A stretch of 63,510 bases of DNA from Alphaproteobacteria bacterium PA4. Its GTDB lineage: Bacteria; Pseudomonadota; Alphaproteobacteria; Sphingomonadales; Sphingomonadaceae. The first letter of the stretch is position 1; each line of letters opens with the position of its first letter. The notes under the pieces were generated by a model. The model worked only from the letters and a program-made list of their open reading frames with translations, had not been told where the DNA came from and made no database searches. Both the position numbers and the translations under genes were made by a program. Location of the stretch: assembly GCA_002256005.1 (NCBI GenBank), contig NKIQ01000019.1, forward strand, positions 1 to 63,510. The letters are read 5' to 3'. Shown here one piece after another: positions 30,202-39,450 of the stretch.

Positions 30202-32553
30202 CTATATCCGGAACCGGAGCGTCGCGCCGATGATCCGCGGATCGCTGGGTGTGCCCAGAATCAGCCCCGAATTGCCGGCCTGGGTCGTCAGATTCTGGAT
30301 ATAGTTGCTGTTGAACAGGTTGCGGGCAAAAACCGTGACGGTCCAGCCCTTTGCAGCCCGGAAGCCGATCGAGGCGTTGGTGACATTATAGCCCGGGATC
30401 AGCGTGAATTTCGACAGGGTCGGGTCACCGAAATAGCTGCTGCGCCAGCTCGAATCGGCATGGACGAAGACCGCGCCGCCGGCACCGACCGGCAGCGCAT
30501 AGTCGCCGCCCAGCGTTGTCGACCAGCGCGGCAGCCCCGACAGCCGCCCGCCCGTCAGGTCGCACGACGCTGTTGCGGTCCCCTGCAGTTCGAGCGGGCA
30601 TGGCCCCTTGGGATAGTCGGCATATTTGCCATCGGCGTAGGCGACCGAGGCGCGCAATTGCAGCCCGGCGACGGGCGCCGCGATCGCATCGGCTTCGAAA
30701 CCCTTCACGGTCACCCTGGGGATGTTCGACAGATAACCGCGCAGCGCGACCGTCTGGGTCGAATCGACCAGGGTCGCCTGAAAGTTGCGGACATCGGTGT
30801 AATAACCGGTCAGGTTGATGCGCAGCCGGCGGTCGAACACATCGGTCTTGATCCCGCCTTCATAGGTCGTGTTCCGTTCGGGCCGGACCACGGCCGTCGA
30901 CAGCACCGGCTGGTTCTGGGCGTCGAGCGGCAGCCCCGACATGTTGATGCCGCCGGATTTGAAGCCGCGTGCATAGCTGGCATAGGCGAAAATGCCGTCG
31001 CTGACCTGGTACGAGATGTTGCCGCGGCCCGAAAGATCGCCCGAGTCATCGCGGGCGCCATAGGTTTGCGGGCGCAGGATCGACAGCTTGGCGTTGACGA
31101 GGGCGGGCACGGTCGTCTGCAAGCCGCCGGAGACAGTGGTGGCATAGTCGCCGACCTTGTGCTCGATCGTATAGCGCAGACCGCCGGTGACCGTCAGCCG
31201 GTCGGTCGCCCGCCAGTTCACTTCGCCAAAGGCCGCATAGCTGTCGGCGGCAAAGCGCGTCGCACCATCCTGGCCATAGCCGTCTAGCAGATTGGCGGGC
31301 ACTGCCACCGGCGGGGTGCCGGTCGTCGGGCCGAGCAGCCAATAGGCGGCCGTCGGTCCATAGATCGAGATCGGCCGGCCGGTGATGACTTGCCGGAAAT
31401 AATAGAGCCCCGCGACATAGCCGAGCGGGCCATCGCCGTTCGACGCGATGCGGACTTCCTGGCTGATCTGGTCCTGCCGCGACGGGATGCCCTGCTGCAG
31501 CTGGATCCTGAGGCTGGTGTAATCGCGGTCGTTGGCGGCATTCCAGTTCCAGAACCGCCAGGCGGTGACCGATGTGATCGTCGCATGGCCAAGGTCCCAG
31601 TCGCCAACCAGCGACACACCGCCTTCGTTGGTATCGACCGCCAGGCGCGCGTCGATGTCGGTCAGCCGGTCATAGGGATTGGTGCTTGGCGGCGCATAGC
31701 CGATGCCGGCGGCGAGTGCCGGAAACTGCCGCGCCGCCGGCCGCAGCGAGGTGCCGGTGCGCAGATAGACCTGGGTGCAGCACTCGCTCTTGAAGTTGCT
31801 CCAGTCGCCGGTCAGCCTCAGGGTCAGCGCGTCGCTCGCCTGCCACAGCAATTGGCCGCGCACCGCCTGGTTGTTGAGGCTGTTCTGGTCACTGCCGGTG
31901 GTGACGTTGTGGAGCACGCCGTCGCGGCGAGTCCACAGGCCGGAGACACGGAAGGCGAGCCTGTCGGCAACCAGCGGCCCGGACAGGGCGGCGCGCGTCT
32001 GCAGAAAGTCATGCTCGCCATAGGAGACTTCGCCCTGCGCCTGCCAGTCAAAGCTCGGCGCGCCGGTGAGGATGTGGATGGCGCCGGCGGTGGTGTTCTT
32101 GCCGAACAGCGTGCCCTGCGGGCCGCGCAGGACCTCGATATGGTCGATATCGACGAAATCGAACGCCGCCGTCGCCGGTCGCGCGTGATAGACCTGATCG
32201 ACATAAAAGCCGACGCCGGGCTCCAGCCCGTCATTGGCCTGGCTGACGGCAACAACGCTGCTGCCGATCCCGCGGATGGTGAAGGCGGTGTTGCGCGGAT
32301 TGGCCGAGCTGTAGTTGAGCGCCGGGACGAGCAGGCTGAGCAGCGCCGTGTTGACGGTATAGCTGCGCTCGATGTGGTCGCCATCGATGACCGAGACGGC
32401 GGCCGGCACGGCCTGCACATCTTCGACCCGGCGACGGGCGGTGACCAGGATTTCGGGGACGCGCTGCGCCGTGTCACTGCCATCGTCGGCGCCCCTTGCT
32501 GCCTGCGGCACGGCCGAGAGGATGATGAGCGCGGTTCCGATTGCCGTTTTCAC
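30202..32553 (-). CDS. TonB-dependent receptor, ModE-linked
   Basis: The 783-residue outer-membrane receptor starts at GTG 32553 with GGAG six bases upstream. Its signal peptide ends near PQAARGA (22), with a TonB-box-like PEILVTARRR (about 33-42). The plug has FTIRGIGSS, GVGFYVDQVYHARP and LRGPQGTLFGKNTT, then a barrel ending GATLRFRI. A cysteine pair (SECCTQ) lies in an early barrel loop. It is divergent from a ModE-like regulator with a palindromic site only 15 bp from its start codon. The ligand is inferred to be molybdate, tungstate or a metal-chelate complex; plain siderophore uptake is the alternative. Confidence 0.92.
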   Translation of the reverse strand: MKTAIGTALIILSAVPQAARGADDGSDTAQRVPEILVTARRRVEDVQAVPAAVSVIDGDHIERSYTVNTALLSLLVPALNYSSANPRNTAFTIRGIGSSVVAVSQANDGLEPGVGFYVDQVYHARPATAAFDFVDIDHIEVLRGPQGTLFGKNTTAGAIHILTGAPSFDWQAQGEVSYGEHDFLQTRAALSGPLVADRLAFRVSGLWTRRDGVLHNVTTGSDQNSLNNQAVRGQLLWQASDALTLRLTGDWSNFKSECCTQVYLRTGTSLRPAARQFPALAAGIGYAPPSTNPYDRLTDIDARLAVDTNEGGVSLVGDWDLGHATITSVTAWRFWNWNAANDRDYTSLRIQLQQGIPSRQDQISQEVRIASNGDGPLGYVAGLYYFRQVITGRPISIYGPTAAYWLLGPTTGTPPVAVPANLLDGYGQDGATRFAADSYAAFGEVNWRATDRLTVTGGLRYTIEHKVGDYATTVSGGLQTTVPALVNAKLSILRPQTYGARDDSGDLSGRGNISYQVSDGIFAYASYARGFKSGGINMSGLPLDAQNQPVLSTAVVRPERNTTYEGGIKTDVFDRRLRINLTGYYTDVRNFQATLVDSTQTVALRGYLSNIPRVTVKGFEADAIAAPVAGLQLRASVAYADGKYADYPKGPCPLELQGTATASCDLTGGRLSGLPRWSTTLGGDYALPVGAGGAVFVHADSSWRSSYFGDPTLSKFTLIPGYNVTNASIGFRAAKGWTVTVFARNLFNSNYIQNLTTQAGNSGLILGTPSDPRIIGATLRFRI

Positions 32554-32567
32554 ATCAGGCTCCGAAT

Positions 32568-32591
32568 CGTTGTATCCTGATGAATACAACG
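32568..32591. promoter_or_regulatory. ModE-box-like palindrome
   Basis: CGTTGTAT (32568-32575), an 8-bp spacer and ATACAACG (32584-32591) are perfect inverted arms. The arm differs by one base from the CGTTATAT type I recall for ModE boxes. It sits between the divergent receptor and regulator genes, so one site could control both. Confidence 0.65.
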
Positions 32592-32630
32592 CGATTGACA
32601 GGCGTGCCAGCCCCCGGCCCAGATGGGCGC

Positions 32631-33014
32631 ATGACGGTGAAACCTCCCCCGCAATCGCGCAGCGAAGCCATGCTGTGGTTCCGGATCCTGTTGCCCGGCG
32701 GTGCGCTCGGGCCGGGCAAGATCGCGTTGCTGCGCGCCATCGCTGCAAAGGGTTCGGTATCGGCAGCGGCCAGGACGCTGCGCATGAGCCATGCCCGCAG
32801 CGTCAAGCTGGTTGCCGAAATCAATGCGCTGGCGCCCGCGCCCATCGTCGATACGCGTGCCGGCGGTCTGTCGGGCGGTGGCGCGTCGCTGACGCCGCTG
32901 GGTCTGGCCGTGCTCGACGCCCATGCCGATATCGAACGCAGCGTGACCCGAGCCGCTGTGCAACCGCTGGCAACCCTGGCCAAACTCCTCGGCGCTCCGG
33001 GCGCGGGCGCGTGA
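32631..33014 (+). CDS. ModE-like / LysR-type winged-helix regulator
   Basis: The 127-residue protein is a stand-alone DNA-binding domain. Residues about 22-85 match the ModE N-terminal fold: GKIALLRAIAAKGSVSAAAR, TLRMSHARSVKLVAEINAL and the wing RAGGLSGGGASLTPLG. No molybdate-binding (Mop) domain is present, so it could sense by another route. In-frame ATGs exist at 32541 and 32580, but the latter lies inside the palindrome, so 32631 is preferred. Divergent from the TonB receptor; probably its regulator. Confidence 0.82.
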   Translation: MTVKPPPQSRSEAMLWFRILLPGGALGPGKIALLRAIAAKGSVSAAARTLRMSHARSVKLVAEINALAPAPIVDTRAGGLSGGGASLTPLGLAVLDAHADIERSVTRAAVQPLATLAKLLGAPGAGA

Positions 33015-33135
33015 CCTGCCGCTCGCGAGCGGGCGGCGAACGCGGCAATTCTGTCCTACACAGCGTGGATCAATTATCCTGACGCCGCAGCACAGCCTCG
33101 GCAGGACCATTGCGTCCGGCAAAATCCACCGAAAA

Positions 33136-33174
33136 TGGAAGTACACACAAACCCGCTTTGACCGTATACTTCCA
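33136..33174 (-). terminator. Inverted repeat downstream of recG
   Basis: TGGAAGTA (33136-33143) and TACTTCCA (33167-33174) are perfect arms around a 23-bp loop. Read on the minus strand, the stem is followed by TTTTC, so it could terminate recG transcription. The surrounding 33120-33230 is unusually AT-rich for this window. Confidence 0.4.
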
Positions 33175-33230
33175 AAAAATTCCCCAACAAATTCAACCAA
33201 ACCCACCAACCGCCCAAACCCTACATAATC

Positions 33231-35294
33231 CTACCCGCTCCGCAACATCGCCACCCCGGCGTCCCGTTCGAACAGATAGAGCAAGGTCCGCGCCGCCACC
33301 CCGCGCGGGCCTTCCAGCCCACCGTCGCGATCGAGTAGCAGGCGGGCGTCGTCGCGGGCCATGCCGACCAGTTTCGCGGTGCGTTCCGGATCGGCCAGGC
33401 GGAAGGCCGCGTCGCCGGACTGGCGGGTGCCGAGGATCTCGCCCGCGCCGCGCAGTTTCAGATCCTCCTCGGCGATGCTGAAGCCGTCATTGGTTTCGCG
33501 CATCAGTTTCAGCCGCGCCTTGGCGGTTTCGGACAGGTCGCCGCCCCGCAGCAACAGGCACACCGACCGCCCCGGCCCGCGGCCGACGCGGCCGCGCAGC
33601 TGGTGGAGCTGGGCGAGGCCGAAGCGCTCCGCCGCCTCGATGATCATCAGCGTCGCATTGGGCACATCGACGCCGACCTCGATGACCGTGGTGGCGACCA
33701 GCAGCCCGAGTGTGCCGGCGGCGAAGTCGGCCATCACGGCGTCCTTTTCGGCGGGCTTCATGCGGCCATGGACGAGGCCGACATTCGCTCCGAACCGCGC
33801 CCGCAGCATGGTCGCGCGCAGCTCCGCCGCGGCCTCGTCGCCACTCTCGCTGCCTTCGACCAGCGGGCAGACCCAATAGGCCTGACCGCCGCCGGCGAGA
33901 TGGCGGCCGAGGCCGTCGATGACCTCGTCCATGCGCTCCACCGGCGTGACGCGGGTTTCGATGGGGCTGCGGCCGGGCGGCAGCTCGTCGATCTGGCTGC
34001 CGTCCATTTCGCCATAATTGGTCAGCGCCAGGCTGCGCGGAATCGGCGTCGCCGTCATCGCCAGCAGGTGCGGCGGCACTTTGGCCTTGGCGGTCAGCAA
34101 CAGGCGCTGCGCGACGCCGAAGCGATGCTGTTCATCGACGACGACGAGGCCGAGATCATGATAGGTGACCTCGTCTTGGAAAATGGCGTGGGTGCCGATC
34201 AGGATATGGATGCGGCCCATGGCGAGATCGTCGAGCCGGTCGCGCCGCACCTTGCCCTTGTCGCGGCCGGTGAGGATTTCGACGCGGACCGGCAGGCTGC
34301 CCAGCATCCGGGTGATGCTGGCATGGTGCTGGCGGGCGAGGATTTCGGTCGGCGCCAGCAGCGCCGCCTGCGCCCCGGCCTCCACCGCCGCCAGCATGGC
34401 GTTGAGCGCGACCAGCGTCTTGCCCGAGCCGACATCGCCCTGCAGCAGCCGCAACATCGGCGTCGCCTGCGCCATGTCGCCGGTGATCTCGCCGATCACG
34501 CGGCGCTGCGCCGCGGTCAGCGGCCAGGGCAGGGCGGTGAGCAGCGGCGTCGTCAGCGCGCCGGTGGCGGCCAGCGCGCGGCCCTTCCTTTGCCGCGTGT
34601 CGCGCCGCACCAGCAGCAGTGCCAGCTGGTTGGCGAGCAGCTCGTCATAAGCCAGCCGGTCCTTGGCCGTGCCCTCGCCCAGCAGCGCGTGCGCCGACTG
34701 CAGCGCGACCTTCCACGCCGGCCAGCCGTGGCGTTCGAGGACGCTCGGCTCGATCCATTCGGGCAGGGCGGGCGCGCGCTCCAGCGCCAGCGCGGTCAGC
34801 TGCGCCATGCGGCGGTTGGTGACGCCTTCGGTGAGTGGATAGACCGGCTCACGCAGCGGCGGGGTGGCGCCGGCGCCGGGGGTCATGATCTCGGGGTGGC
34901 TGATCTGCAGCGTCTGGCCATAGCGATCGAGCTTGCCGGCGATGCGGCGCGGCAGGTTGAGCGGCAGCTTGGTGCGCGCCCAGCTGGCGCTCTGGCCGAA
35001 GAACACCAGATCGACCCATTGCCCGCCGGCATCGATGGCACGCACCCGCAAGGGGCTGCGCGGGCCGCCCTGATCGTAGCGGGCGGGCGTCAGCGTCACC
35101 AGCACCGGCCGGCCGACCAGCGATTCGTCGAGATGGTCGGTCTCGACCCGCTCGATGGCCATCACCGGCAGATGGAACAGCAGATCGAGGGCGCGATGGA
35201 GCTTCAGCCGCGCCAATTGCCGCACCAGCGCCGATCCGACGCCTTTCAGCGAGGCTGTTTCGGCGAACAGCGGGTTGAGGATGGCCGGGCGCAT
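33231..35294 (-). CDS. recG: ATP-dependent DNA helicase RecG
   Basis: The 687-residue helicase remodels stalled forks and branched DNA. The N-terminal wedge domain (to about 250) has an OB fold; helicase motifs follow: GDVGSGKT (Walker A, near 285), DEQHRFGV (motif II), MTATPIPRSLA (III), TTVIEVGVDVPNA (V) and QLRGRVGRG (VI). ATG 35294 begins MRPAILNPLF. The frame continues on antisense through mfd to 38747 without meaning. Divergent from sdhE-mfd. Confidence 0.97.
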   Translation of the reverse strand: MRPAILNPLFAETASLKGVGSALVRQLARLKLHRALDLLFHLPVMAIERVETDHLDESLVGRPVLVTLTPARYDQGGPRSPLRVRAIDAGGQWVDLVFFGQSASWARTKLPLNLPRRIAGKLDRYGQTLQISHPEIMTPGAGATPPLREPVYPLTEGVTNRRMAQLTALALERAPALPEWIEPSVLERHGWPAWKVALQSAHALLGEGTAKDRLAYDELLANQLALLLVRRDTRQRKGRALAATGALTTPLLTALPWPLTAAQRRVIGEITGDMAQATPMLRLLQGDVGSGKTLVALNAMLAAVEAGAQAALLAPTEILARQHHASITRMLGSLPVRVEILTGRDKGKVRRDRLDDLAMGRIHILIGTHAIFQDEVTYHDLGLVVVDEQHRFGVAQRLLLTAKAKVPPHLLAMTATPIPRSLALTNYGEMDGSQIDELPPGRSPIETRVTPVERMDEVIDGLGRHLAGGGQAYWVCPLVEGSESGDEAAAELRATMLRARFGANVGLVHGRMKPAEKDAVMADFAAGTLGLLVATTVIEVGVDVPNATLMIIEAAERFGLAQLHQLRGRVGRGPGRSVCLLLRGGDLSETAKARLKLMRETNDGFSIAEEDLKLRGAGEILGTRQSGDAAFRLADPERTAKLVGMARDDARLLLDRDGGLEGPRGVAARTLLYLFERDAGVAMLRSG

Positions 35295-35375
35295 GATATG
35301 GACGTCAGTCTTACGCGCCGCGCGCCCGGCTTTCAAACCGGGCGCGCGGTGCGCCGCCGTTTCCGGAGCCTGTGC

Positions 35376-35654
35376 ATGGAACCCGTCAGCCACGATCACC
35401 GCCTGCGCCGCCTGCGCTTCCGCGCCTGGCACCGCGGCACCAAGGAGGCGGACCTGCTGATCGGCGGCTTTGCCGATCGCTATGCCGCCGGCTGGACCGA
35501 TGCGGAGCTGCGCTGGTTCGAGGCGCTGCTCGATGAACAGGATGTCGATGTGATGGGCTGGGCGTTCGGCACGATCGCGGCGCCCGAGGCGTTTCATGGG
35601 CCGCTGCTCGATGCGCTGAAAAGGCTCGACTATGTCGCCGTCGCGATGCGCTGA
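35376..35654 (+). CDS. sdhE: FAD assembly factor SdhE
   Basis: The 92-residue YgfY/Sdh5 family protein promotes covalent flavinylation of succinate dehydrogenase. The signature RGTKEADLLIGGFAD (RGxxE) is at residues 20-34, followed by ELRWFEALLDEQDVDVMGW. ATG 35376 has GGAG nearby. It lies between recG (divergent) and mfd (same direction), an order common in alphaproteobacteria. Confidence 0.94.
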   Translation: MEPVSHDHRLRRLRFRAWHRGTKEADLLIGGFADRYAAGWTDAELRWFEALLDEQDVDVMGWAFGTIAAPEAFHGPLLDALKRLDYVAVAMR

Positions 35655-35659
35655 AATAT

Positions 35660-35796
35660 CCCCTCTCCCGTTCGGGGAGAGGGAGGGGCCCGCGCCGCAG
35701 GCGTGGGAGGGTGAGGGTGCGCGTCTGGTGACGACGGGCGCACCCCTCACCCGGCTCGGCTGCGCCGAGTCCGACCTCTCCCCCAGGGGGAGAGGT
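35660..35796. repeat. Family A full-length composite repeat
   Basis: Two short hairpins, CCCTCTCCC-gttc-GGGGAGAGG (35660-35683) and ACCTCTCCCCC/GGGGGAGAGGT (35774-35796), flank inner arms GGGTGAGGGTGCGC and GCGCACCCCTCACCC and a CGGCTCGGCTGCGCCGAG hairpin. The two short copies at 2767 and 9331 equal only one end hairpin. Its right end runs up to the GTG start of mfd. Confidence 0.85.
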
Positions 35797-35801
35797 GTCT
35801 G

Positions 35802-38800
35802 GTGATCGATCTTCGGCGCTTTGTGACGGCGCGGACGCCGCTGACGCTGGCGCGCTGCGCGGCCGGCTATCTGCCCTGGCTGATGGCCGATGTCGCGCGC
35901 GCCGCCACTGGCCGCGCCGTGTTCATCGCCGCCGATGATGCGCAGGCGCGCGGGCTGGCCGATGCCGCCAGCTATTTCGCGCCCGAAATCGCCGTGATTG
36001 CCCTGCCGGCCTGGGATTGCCTGCCCTATGACCGCGCCTCGCCCTCGCTGCGCGCCGGGGCGGAGCGGCTGGCGGCGCTGGCGGCGCTGGCGGTGCCGGC
36101 GACGGGGGCGCAGCTGGTCGTCACCACCGTCAACGCGCTCAGCCAGCGCACGCTGCCGCCGGCGCGCATCGCCGCGCTCACCGCCGTCATCGCGCCGGGC
36201 AGCCGCATCGATCGCGACCAGCTCGCCGCCAAGCTGGCGGCCAATGGCTATGTCCGCGCCGATACGGTGGTGGAGGCCGGCGAATATGCCGTGCGCGGCT
36301 CGCTGCTCGATCTGATGCCGGCGGGCAGCGACCATGGCCTGCGGCTGGATTTCTTTGGCGACGAGGTGGAAACGCTGCGGCGCTTCGATCCCGCCACCCA
36401 GCGCAGCCTGGGCGCTGCCGACAATTTCACGCTGATGCCGGTCAGCGAAGTGCTGCTCGACGAGGCCAGCATCAAGGCGTTCCGCAGCGGCTATCTGGCC
36501 CGTTTCGGCGCCACCGCCACCGGCGATCCGCTCTATGAGGCGGTCAGCGATGGCCGCCGCCTGTCGGGCATGGAGCATTGGCTGCCGCTGTTCGAGGCGG
36601 AACTGGCAACGGGGTTCGACTATCTGGGGCCGGATGCGGTCATCATCCGCGACGCCGGCGCCGACAAGGCGGCCGAAGACCGCTTCGACGCGATCAGCGA
36701 CTATCACGACAATCGCGTCGCGGCGCTCAGCGCCAAGAAGGGCAGCTATCGGCCGCTGCCCGCCGATGCGCTCTATCTGGCGCGTGAAGAATGGGCGGCG
36801 CTGCTCAAAAGCCATGCCGTGCACCTCGCCAGCCCCTATGGCGTGCCCGATGGCACGCTGGCGACGATCGATTGCGGCGCCGGCCCCGCCCGGGATTTCG
36901 CACCGGAACGTATCGCCCAGGCCGCCGGCGGCGACCCCGTCTATGCCGCCATCAAGGCGCATATCGAATCGCGCCGCAAATCGGGCGCGCGGGTGGTGCT
37001 GGCCAGCTATTCCGGCGGCGCCCGCGAACGGCTGATGGGCCTGCTCGCCGATGAAGGCGTCACCGGCATGGCGACGGCAGACAGCTGGCAGGAAACGCTG
37101 GGCACCGCTGCCAAGGGCCAGGTGGCGCTGACCGTGGTGCCGCTGGAGCATGGCTTCAGCCAGGACGATGCCAAGGCGCCGCTGCTGGTGCTGACCGAGC
37201 AGGACATGCTCGGCGACCGGCTGGTGCGGCGCAAGCGTTCGGCGCGCAAGGCCGACAGCTTCCTCGCCGAACTGGCGATGCTGACGCCGGGCGACCTGCT
37301 TGTGCACCGCGAACATGGCATCGGGCGCTATGAAGGGCTGGTCGCCATCGAGATCAGCCGCCGCCCGCATGATTGCGTGGCGCTGAGCTATGACGGCGGC
37401 AGCAAGCTCTATGTGCCGGTCGAGAATATCGATGTGCTGTCGCGCTATGGCAGCGACAGCGATGGCGTCGGGCTCGACAAGCTCGGTGGGGTGGCCTGGG
37501 CGACGCGCAAGGGCCGGATGAAGCAGCGCATCCGCGAGATCGCCGGCGAATTGCTGGCGACCGCGGCGGCGCGGGCGCTGCGCGAAGGCGAGCCGGCGAT
37601 CCCGGACGCGCATGGCCTTGCCGCCTTTGCCGACAAATTCCCCTATGCCGAAACCGACGACCAGCTGCGTGCCATCGACGATGTGCTGTCCGATCTGGCC
37701 AGCGGCCGGCCGATGGACCGGCTGGTCTGCGGCGATGTCGGGTTCGGCAAGACCGAGGTGGCGCTGCGCGCCGCCTATGCCGCTGCCATTTCGGGGATGC
37801 AGGTCGCCATCGTCTGCCCGACGACCCTGCTCGCCCGCCAGCATTTCGCCGGGTTCAGCGAGCGCTTCGCCGGCCTGCCGATCGTGGTGCGCCAGCTCAG
37901 CCGGCTGGTGACGGCGAACGATGCCAAGGCGACGCGCGAGGGGCTGGCGGATGGCACCGTCGATATCGTGGTCGGCACCCATGCCATTCTGGCGAAATCG
38001 GTGGAATTCAAGCGGCTGGGGCTGGTCGTTGTCGACGAGGAACAGCGTTTCGGGGTCACCCACAAGGAACGGCTGAAGGCGCTGAAGGCCGATGTGCATG
38101 TGCTGACGCTGACGGCAACGCCGATCCCGCGCACGCTGCAGATGGCGCTGACCGGCCTGCGCGAAATGTCGATCATCGCGACACCGCCGGTCGATCGCCT
38201 GGCAGTGCGCACCTATGTCATGCCGTTCGACGAGGTGGTGCTGCGCGAGGCGCTGCTGCGCGAACATTATCGCGGCGGCCAGAGCTTCTTCGTCGTGCCG
38301 CGCATTTCCGACCTGCCCGATATCGAGCAGTTCATCCGTGAGCAGGTGCCGGAGATCAAGCCGGTCGTCGCCCATGGCCAGATGGCGCCGAGCGAGGTCG
38401 AGGAGCGGATGAGCGCCTTCTACGACAAGCAATATGACGTGCTGCTGTCGACGACGATCATCGAATCGGGTCTCGATATTCCGGCGGCCAACACGATGAT
38501 CGTGCATCGTGCCGATCGCTTCGGGCTTGCCCAGCTCTACCAGATCCGCGGCCGCGTCGGCCGGGCCAAGACGCGCGCCTATGCCTATCTCACGACTCCG
38601 GCGGACCGCTCGATCACCGAGGGCGCGGAAAAGCGGCTGCAAGTGCTGTCGGCGCTCGACACGCTGGGCGCCGGCTTCCAGCTTGCCAGCCATGATCTCG
38701 ACCAGCGCGGCGCCGGCAATCTGCTTGGTGACGAACAATCGGGGCATATCAAGGAGATTGGCTTCGAACTTTACCAGTCGATGCTGGAGGAAGCCATTCT

Positions 38801-39407
38801 GGAGGCGCAGGCCAATGCTCGCGGCGTCAAGCCGCCGGCCGAAGCGTTCAGCCCGCAGATCACCGCCGAAGTGCCGATCCTCATCCCCGAGGATTATGTG
38901 CCCGATTTGAACGTCCGCATGGCGCTGTATCGCCGCCTCAACGAGATGCAGGGGCGCCAGGACATCGACGGTTTCGCCGCCGAAATGATCGACCGCTTCG
39001 GCAAGCTGCCGCAGGAGGCGAGCAATCTGCTGGCCATCATCGAAATCAAGCTGGCCTGTCTGGCGGCCGGTGTCGCCAAGCTGGAGGCCGGGCCGAAGGG
39101 CGGCCTGATCAGCTTCCGCGACGACAGTTTCGCCAATCCCGACGGGCTGATGGCCTATATCGAGCGGCTCGGCGCGCGCGCCAAGATCCGGCCCGACCAG
39201 AAGCTGTTCGTCGCCGCCGACTGGGCCAGCGATGCCGCCCGGCTGAAGGGGGCACTGTCGCTGGCGTCGAGCCTCGCCAAGCTCGCCGCCGGTGGTACGG
39301 TCAAGGCCGCGGCCGCCCCGCAGGGCAAGCCCTTGCCGCCGCGACCGCCGGCGCCGAAAATGCCGGTGCGGCCGAGCGTGTTCAAGACGAAGATCAAGGG
39401 GCGGTGA
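35802..39407 (+). CDS. mfd: Transcription-repair coupling factor
   Basis: The 1201-residue translocase removes stalled RNA polymerase and recruits UvrA. The UvrB-like domain is at the N-terminus (AWDCLPYDRASPS), the polymerase-interacting (CarD-like) domain is near 490-570 (GDLLVHREHGIGRYEGL), and the helicase module has GDVGFGKTEVALRAA, DEEQRFGV, TATPIPRTLQ and IRGRVGRAK. A TRCF C-terminal domain ends in KTKIKGR. The start is GTG 35802; the only good ribosome-binding sequence (GGGGGAGAGG) belongs to the upstream repeat. Confidence 0.97.
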   Translation: MIDLRRFVTARTPLTLARCAAGYLPWLMADVARAATGRAVFIAADDAQARGLADAASYFAPEIAVIALPAWDCLPYDRASPSLRAGAERLAALAALAVPATGAQLVVTTVNALSQRTLPPARIAALTAVIAPGSRIDRDQLAAKLAANGYVRADTVVEAGEYAVRGSLLDLMPAGSDHGLRLDFFGDEVETLRRFDPATQRSLGAADNFTLMPVSEVLLDEASIKAFRSGYLARFGATATGDPLYEAVSDGRRLSGMEHWLPLFEAELATGFDYLGPDAVIIRDAGADKAAEDRFDAISDYHDNRVAALSAKKGSYRPLPADALYLAREEWAALLKSHAVHLASPYGVPDGTLATIDCGAGPARDFAPERIAQAAGGDPVYAAIKAHIESRRKSGARVVLASYSGGARERLMGLLADEGVTGMATADSWQETLGTAAKGQVALTVVPLEHGFSQDDAKAPLLVLTEQDMLGDRLVRRKRSARKADSFLAELAMLTPGDLLVHREHGIGRYEGLVAIEISRRPHDCVALSYDGGSKLYVPVENIDVLSRYGSDSDGVGLDKLGGVAWATRKGRMKQRIREIAGELLATAAARALREGEPAIPDAHGLAAFADKFPYAETDDQLRAIDDVLSDLASGRPMDRLVCGDVGFGKTEVALRAAYAAAISGMQVAIVCPTTLLARQHFAGFSERFAGLPIVVRQLSRLVTANDAKATREGLADGTVDIVVGTHAILAKSVEFKRLGLVVVDEEQRFGVTHKERLKALKADVHVLTLTATPIPRTLQMALTGLREMSIIATPPVDRLAVRTYVMPFDEVVLREALLREHYRGGQSFFVVPRISDLPDIEQFIREQVPEIKPVVAHGQMAPSEVEERMSAFYDKQYDVLLSTTIIESGLDIPAANTMIVHRADRFGLAQLYQIRGRVGRAKTRAYAYLTTPADRSITEGAEKRLQVLSALDTLGAGFQLASHDLDQRGAGNLLGDEQSGHIKEIGFELYQSMLEEAILEAQANARGVKPPAEAFSPQITAEVPILIPEDYVPDLNVRMALYRRLNEMQGRQDIDGFAAEMIDRFGKLPQEASNLLAIIEIKLACLAAGVAKLEAGPKGGLISFRDDSFANPDGLMAYIERLGARAKIRPDQKLFVAADWASDAARLKGALSLASSLAKLAAGGTVKAAAAPQGKPLPPRPPAPKMPVRPSVFKTKIKGR

Positions 39408-39450
39408 CGGCGGTGCGCGCGCCCGCTAAGCTGCCGAACGGAGGGCCGCC

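Noticed and set aside
33231-38747. A single 1838-codon open frame on the minus strand
   Set aside because: Only its last 687 codons (recG, from 35294) show protein family signatures. The rest is antisense to sdhE and mfd and is open because very GC-rich coding lacks stops in that frame.
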